Below, piece by piece: positions 57,247 through 64,000 of a DNA stretch of 64,000 nucleotides. Below the pieces are notes generated by a model, which was given only the letters and a program-made list of their open reading frames with translations, was not told the DNA's origin and did no database searches. Within the stretch, counting starts at the first letter, position 1, and the number at the start of each line of letters is the position of its first letter. The stretch is from Azolla caroliniana (lineage: Eukaryota; Polypodiophyta): positions 16,678,001 to 16,742,000 of the forward strand of contig JBHGNT010000016.1 in assembly GCA_043228905.1 (NCBI GenBank). Reading direction: 5' to 3'. The position numbers and the translations under genes are program-made.

Positions 57247-58071
57247 AAAGGTTACATTTGTCGGATAACTTCACTCTTCGTGAGTTATACCAAGTCTATA
57301 AGGATGACATGTTACTGGAAGGTGTAGCTTATATACAATATAGGCAAGGTCTGGATGGGTGTTTCTTTGATCTGCGCAAGTTTAAAAAGCTTGGCAAAGA
57401 GTGGGACAAGAGATGAAGAAATAACAAAATATAAGACTTTATTGAGAGACCATCGAGAAAGCCAAGGATTGGAAAGATCTAAAGCTATGTACCATCGTTA
57501 AGAAGTGATTCTATCACTAGAAAGATACATGTGCTTGATTATAGATGGGATGGATCAGAAGAAAACTTGTTTCCCACATTTTTGAAGATTGCCCAAGGAT
57601 ATTGGAGATGAATGCCTAGTGCAGATGCAATTAGTAGGATGTCTTTTGTATTTTCAGACAATAAGGCCTCAAGTGTTCTTAACATATCCAAATATCCACA
57701 ACGACCCTAATCTTACAGTTACAGTCATGCAAAGAGTTATGCAAAATTGGCAAGGTTTACTTCCACCAGTACTATACGTGCAACTTCACAACACGGCGAG
57801 AGAAAGCAAGAACTCAACTATGTTTGGTTACCTGAGCATGTTAGTAGACATGAGTATTTTCAAAAAGATTAAGGTCAACTTCTTGCTAGTTGGTAATACA
57901 CATGATCACATAGAACAAATGTTTAGTAGGTTCTCCAAGAAATTAGCGAGGTGCAATGCTTTCAAACTTCCTATGCTATCAAGGTTGATTACTAAAGCTT
58001 ATACCCCCAAGCCAGATGTGCAACATTTAGATGAAGTATATGATTTCAAACGCTTCTATTTGGATGGTGAT
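57247..58071 (+). pseudogene. DUF7869-like conserved gene, disrupted
   Basis: The translation shows motifs I recall from the uncharacterised DUF7869-type proteins of plants and animals: LHLSDNFTLRELYQVYKDDM, IQYRQ, IIDGMDQKKTC (near 57540), LLPPVLYVQLHNTARESKN, FGYLSMLVDM, FLLVGNTHDHIEQMFSRFSKKL. The spaced Asp/His residues suggest an RNase H-like fold as in transposases, but this is inference. Stops or frame changes occur near 57414 and 57500-57590, which could be short introns or damage. Copia C3 and chromovirus H both sit inside it. The family name is from memory. Confidence 0.65.
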
Positions 58072-58525
58072 TGTCAAGAGAGAGAGAGAGAGATAATTCA
58101 AAGGGAATTATTATATTGAAGAGTAAAATGGATTACAAAGAGTAGGCAATAGAGTGCTACAAAATAGTGTTGAAACCATTTAGGTTTGGGATAAGTGGTA
58201 GATCCCTATTTATAAGTAATAGAGAATACTCTAGAATATTCTAAGTTCTCCTAGAATGTAGAGTAATCTAGAAGATTTCTAGAGTATTCTAAAAGGTTCT
58301 AGTGTATAGAACACTCTAGAATATTCTAGGTTATTCTAGAATGTAGAGTAATATAGAATATTCCTATGATATTAGATTTCATATTCTAAAAACTACATAT
58401 AAGAATGTTAATACAATGGTTAAAGATTTGACATGTGTACAACAAGGTCATGGGTTCAAATCCTTTTGAGGCATAATGTGAGTCTCATGATCCTTTAGAT
58501 GCATGATGTGAGTGTCATCATGACA
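58072..58525 (-). repeat. Chromovirus H 3' LTR
   Basis: 454 bp, TGTCATGATGACA ... CTCTCTTGACA. TATA box with its first T at 58214, leader AAATGGTTTCAA starting at 58181, HSE-like units at 58224-58241 and 58309-58341, and B-box-like GGTTCAAATCC on the plus strand at 58453-58463. Next to it is the polypurine tract (aaaggggatag in minus orientation). Confidence 0.88.
58224..58341 (-). promoter_or_regulatory. Heat-shock-like elements in H LTR
   Basis: 58224-58241 is GAAnnCTCnnGAAnnTTC. 58309-58341 is seven units in phase with two mismatched units. They start 10 bp upstream of the TATA box. Confidence 0.6.
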
Positions 58526-58559
58526 CTATCCCCTTTCTTCGACGACACGTCGCACAAGT

Positions 58560-59432
58560 CGTAGGGTTTGTATTAGGACCTTTTTTACGAGGATATTGCT
58601 GATGAAATGCAGTGACAAGTTCCGCAGCATTGGAAAGATTTGCAGCAGGTTCCCAAGTTTGATCATTGCGGGTATAGCCTAGCTAATCGACTAAGTAATA
58701 TAGCTTGTTGCGCACGATTTTATAGTCGAGAATGGCATCAACTTCAAATTCGGCTCCATCCAAGAACTCGACAGGTTGTGGGGGTGTCGTAAAACGGCCT
58801 GGAATTGAACTTGTAGTATAAGGTTCCAAAAGGGATAATTGAAACACCGGATGAAGATGCATGTGCGGAGGGAGACCAATACGAAATGCAACATCAAGTA
58901 TCTTACCAGTGATGATGTAAGGGCCAAAACGTTGGTAATCCAATTTACTGCAAGATCGAGTGGTCTTGATGTTGTGTTGGAGAAGCCATACATGATCCCC
59001 AACGTAGAACTTTTCTGAGCAGTCTAGACGATGACGATTGGCAAGCCTCTTGTGTGTAACTTGAGCATCCTGTAAATTGTGGAGAATGGTTGTGTGAATT
59101 TTTTGGAGGCGACTAAGATGATCCTCGGCAGTAGGGTTCGTAGGAATGTCTGGATGTGCATTCATCGTCCACCGAGGATGACAACCCGTATTTGCGAAAA
59201 ATGGGGAATATACTATAGAAGAATGGGCTAAGTTATTGTAAGAAAATTCCTCCAAGTGCAAAAAATCAACCCAATCATCTTGTTGATAGTTGATGAAACA
59301 ACGAAGATATTGCTCCAACGTTTGGTTGGTACGCTGAGTTTGGCGATTTGTTTCGATATGATAGCCCGAAGAAAGCTTAACCGAAATGTGGAGAAGTTTG
59401 AACATGTGCTTCATAAACTTTGAGACGAATTT
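58560..59432 (-). pseudogene. pol: Chromovirus H integrase C-terminus and chromodomain
   Basis: From FVSKF (equivalent to the segment just after the second catalytic Asp) through RTNQTLEQYLRCF, YQRFGPYIITGK, and chromodomain EFEVDAILDYKI, YYLVD, stop, LGYTRNDQTWEPAAN. The catalytic Glu region reads NRQTQRTNQT, so Glu appears replaced by Gln. The N-terminal side ends abruptly at the inverted U5 segment. Confidence 0.85.
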
Positions 59433-59497
59433 TGTAGCACTTTGTTGCCTACTCTTTGTAATCCATTTTACTCTTCAATATAATAATTCCCTTTCAA

Positions 59498-59533
<36 letters not shown>

Positions 59534-59538
59534 TAACA
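59432..59538 (+). repeat. Inverted R-U5 segment of chromovirus H
   Basis: It is the reverse complement of 58072-58168 (attttgtagcact ... cattttactcttcaat), so it reads as sense R-U5 on the plus strand, opposite to the rest of H. It ends cttaaca directly before gtttgaacc. Confidence 0.85.
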
Positions 59539-59552
59539 GTTTGAACCAATTT
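59539..59552. other. Fold-back junction: PBS fused to predicted transcript 5' end
   Basis: On the plus strand gt plus TTGAACCAATTT follows the U5 end exactly as the PBS does in elements A and B. On the minus strand the same 12 bases are the leader starting 33 nt after the first T of the TATA box (59585). One 12-mer thus serves as PBS and as leader complement. Confidence 0.7.
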
Positions 59553-59898
59553 AGGTTTGGGATGAGTGGTAGATCCCTATTTATAAGTAATAGAGAATAC
59601 TCTAGAATATTCTAGGTTATCCTAGAATGTAGAGTAATCTAGAAGATCTCTAGAGTATTCTGGAAGGTTCTAGTGTATAGAACACTCTAGAATATTCTAG
59701 GTCATTCTAGAATGTAGAGTAATATAGAATATTCCTATGATATTAAATTTCATATTCTAAAAACTATATATATAAGAATGTTAATACAATGGTTAAAGAT
59801 TTGACATGTGTACAACAAGGTCGTGGGTTCAAATCCTTTCGAGGCATAATGTGAGTGTCGTGATCCTTTCAATGCATGATGTGAGTGTTATTATGGCG
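59553..59898 (-). repeat. Chromovirus H 5' LTR, U3 part
   Basis: It matches the 3' LTR from the leader to the outer end (tggcg instead of tgaca), including the TATA box, HSE-like units and B-box-like GGTTCAAATCC at 59826-59836. Confidence 0.85.
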
Positions 59899-60260
59899 GT
59901 GATAGGACTAGATGTAGGGTTCTTTCTCCTTATAACTTAATAATATAAGTTTTAACCACATCTTCCTCATCAAAAAAGGTGTGGTCAATCACAACCAGAC
60001 CATGTTGTATGCCAAACAATACTCATCTAGTTCGTAATGGGAGCCACAAGACGGATGTAGGCTCTTATTGCATTTCGCATATGCAATAATCTATGGTGCC
60101 GAGGAAATGCCCTATGACGACCATAAAATGCATGTGCCACTTTCATCTCAACCATCTCCTTGGTCATCTAACTTTCTTTTATCATCCTTTCTTGTTCGAT
60201 GCATGCCTTTCAAGGGCCTTATCGTAATACTATTATTGAGTCCTCTTAGTGGTTCATTCT
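59899..60260. other. Host-like sequence after chromovirus H
   Basis: It starts with the right gtgat duplication. It may continue the DUF7869-like locus or its 3' flank, but the translation soon meets stops and shows no recognisable motif. Confidence 0.4.
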
Positions 60261-61668
60261 TCAGCTACATACTCACCTCTAGGTCCTTAAGTGAGCGCAT
60301 TTCATGCTTCTCACTTTTTCTACGTTCGTGGTATACTCTTGTGTTGGAGTTGACCATGACTTCCATGCTAGTATCATCCTTGTTAGATTTTGTGATTACA
60401 TCTTTTGGATCCATTTGGCCCACTTGGCCCTCATCTTCCCTTATCATGCTTCTCCTCGGCTCTTTGTTGCAAGCATCAACTTTTGTTCCTGTGCTTTGCT
60501 TGAGCTCTTTGTCGCACGCACCATTTTTCGTCATTGTACTTCATTTGGTCTCTTCATTGTAGACTCTGGCTTCATCCTTTGCTTCCTTGGAGCCACCTTT
60601 CGTCTCTTGGGTCTCACGTTGGTTCCCAGACACAACTGCCTAAGTCTTTAGAACATCTATAAAGGAATTATTATCTTGATTATCGTTTTCCTCTGTCGTG
60701 TTGTCCATAGTCATCTCCTTGACTATCTCTTTATCGCACACATCGGCTTTCGTCCTTCTACTTTGATTTACTTCCTTGTTGCACTCACTAGTTTCAACCC
60801 TTGCTTCCTCGACACCACCGTCCTTCTCTTGGGTCTTGCATTGGTTAATGCCAGGTCTCTCAAACGAGTGTGGAGGGATTTATACGATTTCCTAGTTTGT
60901 CATTCCCTTTGTTGTGGTACCCTTAGCCATTTCCACCTTATGGTTGTTCGCATTGGCTTTGATCTTTGCTTCCTCATCCCCAACTTTCGTCTCTTGGGAC
61001 TTACATCAGTTAATTCCCAAATCTCAAGAACTTTTGTGGGGAAAGTCTCTTCATGATCGTCGTCTACCCTCTTCGGCTTGACATCTCCTTCTTCTTTGCA
61101 TGTGTTCGCTTCGGCCTTCACTTCTTCGCCACCACCTTCCGTCTCTTGGGTTTGACGTTTGCTTTCCGACGCAACTGCCCAAGTCTCTGGACAAGTGTGG
61201 AGAAAGTCTCGACACAACCATCCGCCATTGACTCGTTCATAGCCACTTCTGACTCGGTGTCATTTTTCGTGGCTATCTCCTCAATCATGTCGGCCTCACA
61301 CTTTTTATCTCCCTTGATCATGCAAGCTTTACTCATGCTCGCACCTTCATCACATGATGTTTCAGACACGATGCGTTTTCCGAAACATTTGTCCTCGCTT
61401 GAAGTGGCATTCACCACCCTCGATTCATTGGTTTCATTCTTCATCATTGTTTCTTTGCAAGATGAGAAGGTGTCTTGTTCCACATATTCTCCGATGGTGC
61501 TGTCGTACCGAACTTGGGCCTTTGTATTGGCCGTATCATTACTCCACCTTTGTTGGGAGGTCTCCTATTCCTTGATAACCATTTTAATCAATTTTGGTTC
61601 CATTATAAGATTCCCTTTGGCGTCGACTTGCACCTTTAAATTCTCATATGCCTTGTTTACGAAGATCT
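60261..61668 (-). pseudogene. Repeat-rich tail of a gag-only element (G)
   Basis: The minus-strand translation is Lys/Glu-rich with recurring modules of about 90-100 residues (PETWAVASESKRQTQETEGGGEE, and similar RETQETKGGSKEA and KTQEKDGGVEEA stretches at about 60580 and 60820). Stops and frame changes are frequent. A nucleotide-level match links it to element F near 27.2 kb. The function is unknown. Confidence 0.5.
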
Positions 61669-62106
61669 CTATGTCGAGTACCTCCTCAAGCTCTCTTCTT
61701 TAGGTGGTAGTTTGTGGTTGCTTCCTGTCCTCCTTTCACCATCCGTCGTGGATTGTGTTGTTGCCAATGAGAATCCTGTCTTCCTCTCATCGTGTAGTCG
61801 ACATTCTCTTTCCACTTTCGTCCAATCCTCGGTGAGGCCATTTGCACCATCACCATCCTCAAGTCGGATTCCAATGGCCTTCCTTTCCGTCCGATCGATT
61901 GACTTCACAAACATTAGGACTTTTTCCACCCCCGCCAATCTTTGATCTTGCTCCGAGAGTTGTGCAAAGCGACACTTGAACTCAACGAAAGCATGCATGA
62001 CATTTTGGTGGGTCTTTAATGATGATACCCATTGGTCGAACTCATATAGGTTGCATCTCTTCAACTCTTTGTATCTATATGCCTTCATGAGATATCCTCC
62101 GACCAT
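61669..62106 (-). pseudogene. Gag-like domain of element G
   Basis: 145 residues. KTHQNVMHAFVEFKCRFAQLSEQDQRLAGVEKVLMFVKSID has the spacing of a retrotransposon gag core. The repeat-rich tail follows downstream. There is no knuckle or pol. The protein-level assignment is by pattern only. Confidence 0.5.
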
Positions 62107-62229
62107 CTCGTTTTACGTCGGGTTAACCAAAGATGTCGCGAAAATACGACGAAGATACGTGAACTCGAGGCAGGACCCCGGGGCCTCCGACCAGAGGATA
62201 CCAGATTTGTATGTTTATGTTTTAAGAAT

Positions 62230-62760
62230 TAATCGAAATGACAAAGTTTGATAATTTTCATTAGCAAAGAAAAATAAAGTTACAATCTATCCCGAAATTG
62301 GGATTCCAAAAGTTTTAGCTCACGAAGATTAATAGAGTAATAGATTAGCAGAATAACGGAGATATGGTTTGGATAAGAAAATTAGGATTAGGGGTTCCTC
62401 AAGAAATAGCTTCCGTAAGGAAATTAGGGTTTTTGTGAGAGATAGCTTCTGTAAGGAAATTAGGGTTTTTCCCAAAAGATGGCTTCCGTAAGGAAAATTA
62501 TGGTTATTCCCCAAAAAAAATGCTTCGATCCCCTAAGGACTATTCGGCTCTATGGATCATTGAGGTAGCTTTTCTCCTTGCTTCTCACAATTGCATGGTG
62601 GAACTCCAGTTTCCATCTTCAGTTCAATTGCATACATCCACATGATCTTTACTTTACATAAAGTTTGACTTTAGTTGCATGTGTTCACATGATCTTTACT
62701 TTACATAAAGTTTGACTTTAGTTGCTTTACTTTACTTTACTTTACTTTAGTTTGCCACAT
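62230..62760. repeat. AT-rich segment with short tandem duplications
   Basis: Three imperfect copies of a 37-40 bp unit (gcttccgtaaggaaattaggg) lie at about 62408-62515, and two copies of catgatctttactttacata with the following 18 bp at 62652-62725. No gene is seen. It could be the LTR of element G, but no partner is in the window. Confidence 0.6.
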
Positions 62761-63125
62761 GATCCGTCCGGTTGCATCCGGCCCGACCCATCCGCTCCAG
62801 TTCCAGTTCTGTCCGGTCCGGTTCCGGTTCCGTCCAGCCCAGTTCCGTCGTCATCCTTTAGTCCAGCCCAATTCCGTCGCCATCCGTCAGTCTGGTCCAG
62901 TTTCGGTTCTTTCCGGCCCGGTTCTAGTTCTGGTTCAGTCGTCGTCCATCAACCCGGTCCAGTTCTGTACAGCCCAATTCGGTCGCCCTCCGGTTCTGGT
63001 TCTATCCAATCCGGTTCTGTCACCGTCCTTCAGTCCAACCCGGTTCGATGGCCATCTGGTCCGATCTGGTTCTGTCTTTGTTCAGTCACCATCTGGTTCC
63101 GGTTCCATCGCCGATTCCGGCAACT
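62757..63125. repeat. Degenerate ccggtt/ccagtt minisatellite
   Basis: Short Pro/Val/Ser-coding-like motifs (tccggttccggttccgtc and variants) are repeated with drift. Long open frames on both strands are a result of the repeat and not evidence for a gene. Confidence 0.6.
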
Positions 63126-63374
63126 TAGCCACATCCATCCATCAAGACAAAGTGGCCCAAGTTCAACCATTGCTTTTGTGCTCTCAACACATAGATAAAA
63201 ACTAATGGTTTTCAATCTGTTTATATAGCTGGATCCTAAAGTTTCCTATCTATGTGGGATATCTCACAATTTTGTTTTCCTCTTCTTCTCAAACTTCACA
63301 CACAGCTAACTTGATACTTGTTTGTTTATTTCATGTGTAGTAAAATGCGTTATGAAGCTCTTGAAGACATTTAT
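63126..63374. other. AT-rich sequence, nothing recognised
   Basis: No open frame of note, no LTR ends and no RNA gene pattern. Confidence 0.5.
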
Positions 63375-64000
63375 CTTTTAATAACAAACCATGTAATCTT
63401 CAATAATTATTTTACTAGTTTTCATATCGTGTGTGAAGATCCACATGACAACGTTCTTTTTGCTTCGTCTTCTGAAGGCACTCTTGTTAACTGACGCCAT
63501 AGATTTTGGAACCGTAAGTTGAATTCAACGACAAACTCCTATTGCAGCTGCAGAATAGTGTAAACATCGCCAATAATCTCACATTGCGGAATGCTTCGGT
63601 GGAAGAAGCGGAGAAACGTTGAGCTTAGTTCGTCGACGCAGGCCAAAGTTATGAGATCGATCTGGGAATGCCAATGGGCGGCGCGTCCGTCGAGGGTGAG
63701 GCCAAACTCCGCGATTTTGGATGCATGGGCTTTAGCTTTTGGCAGCCGTTGTGACAGATGGTTTGCGTTCCACACATTTAGAAACGATTGTATGTGGCCT
63801 TCGGCGTCGGTGTCTCCGCCGAAGCGGGGGTATGAAAAATCCATCGTCATAGACTGACTAGTGTTGAGGTAAATACTGTCGGCACGATGTGGGGAGGTTT
63901 GTGATGTGGTGGTGGTTTCACTATACTGGTGAAGTGGGGATAGGATGTCTTGCTGGGTACCGCTTTGCTCGGTGAGCGTCGACTCAAGTGTATTTTCCGA
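63375..64000 (-). pseudogene. gag: Gypsy gag fragment running off the right edge
   Basis: On the minus strand the frame is open from the window edge to 63539, contains FSYPRFGGDTDAEGHIQSFL, FGLTLDGRAAHWH and the F..FF pattern of the retrotransposon gag domain, meets a TAG at 63539, and continues with EFVVEFNLRFQNLWRQL. The start and upstream LTR are outside the window. No knuckle or protease is visible downstream, so it is truncated or decayed. Confidence 0.7.

Larger units (their letters stand above)
58072..59898 (-). mobile_element. Chromovirus H, deleted, with fold-back 5' LTR
   Basis: Flanked by a perfect gtgat duplication (58067-58071 and 59899-59903). It consists of a 3' LTR, integrase C-terminus with chromodomain, and an abnormal 5' LTR in which the U5-proximal part is inverted. 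Gag, protease, RT and RNase H are missing. Since the flanking duplication is intact, the rearranged form may have been what integrated. Confidence 0.85.

Noticed and set aside
62722-63205. Pro/Ser/Val-rich ORFs of about 150 codons
   Set aside because: They are produced by a degenerate ccggtt minisatellite and are open in several frames.

Overview
The window is eukaryotic nuclear DNA, almost certainly from a land plant with a repeat-rich genome. The evidence is Ty1/copia elements primed by initiator tRNA-Met, Ty3/gypsy elements of both the chromodomain and Tat types, and one spliced aldo/keto reductase gene with GT-AG introns. The species cannot be named from the sequence. There is no bacterial, viral-genome or CRISPR content. 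About 85% of the window is LTR-retrotransposon DNA in nested layers, and much of it can be unpicked base by base through 5-bp target-site duplications (TSDs).

Left block, 1-14.6 kb. The 3' end of a Tat-type gypsy element (+ strand, 1-610 and 9697-about 12480) carries a long coiled-coil accessory ORF. It is split by a nearly intact copia element (C1, 611-9696, TSD cacgg). C1's 3' LTR is in turn split by a very young gag-only element (TR-GAG type, 6238-9631, TSD ctatg). On the right the Tat element abuts copia D (12.49-14.64 kb), into which it probably inserted.

Centre, 14.6-24.2 kb. This is old, AT-rich sequence with copia and LTR relics, a foldback MITE and the only convincing host gene that is intact: a five-exon aldo/keto reductase on the minus strand. 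The gene lies between two diverged direct repeats of more than 1 kb.

Block 24.2-30.9 kb. It holds LTR and 3'-end fragments of a second copia family, a GC-rich repeat-protein element (F), a stray gypsy integrase tail and the 3' half of copia C2 (minus).

Block 30.9-52.6 kb. A four-deep stack, all on the minus strand: copia C2 contains a Tat element (30.9-51.12 kb), which contains chromovirus A (34168-45799), which contains chromovirus B (39195-45128, TSD ctaac). The Tat element has gag, PR, RT, RNase H, INT and then the same coiled-coil accessory ORF seen at the left edge.

Right block, 52.6-64 kb. A DUF7869-like conserved gene (+) is interrupted by copia C3 (52780-57246) and deleted chromovirus H (58072-59898, TSD gtgat). 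Beyond it are minus-strand gag and repeat-protein relics (60-62.1 kb), simple repeats, and a gypsy gag running off the edge.

Most notable observation. Chromoviruses A, B and H appear to self-prime reverse transcription. An 11-12 nt stretch beginning exactly 33 nt downstream of the first T of the TATA box (the expected 5' end of the transcript) is complementary to the sequence 2 nt after the 5' LTR. The complement changes in step between A and B. H preserves a fold-back junction of the kind such priming would produce. The same LTRs carry dense heat-shock-element arrays just upstream of the TATA box and an antisense tRNA-like B box near the U3 end. The Tf1-like self-priming, the HSE arrays and the conserved Tat accessory ORF are the three leads most worth testing.
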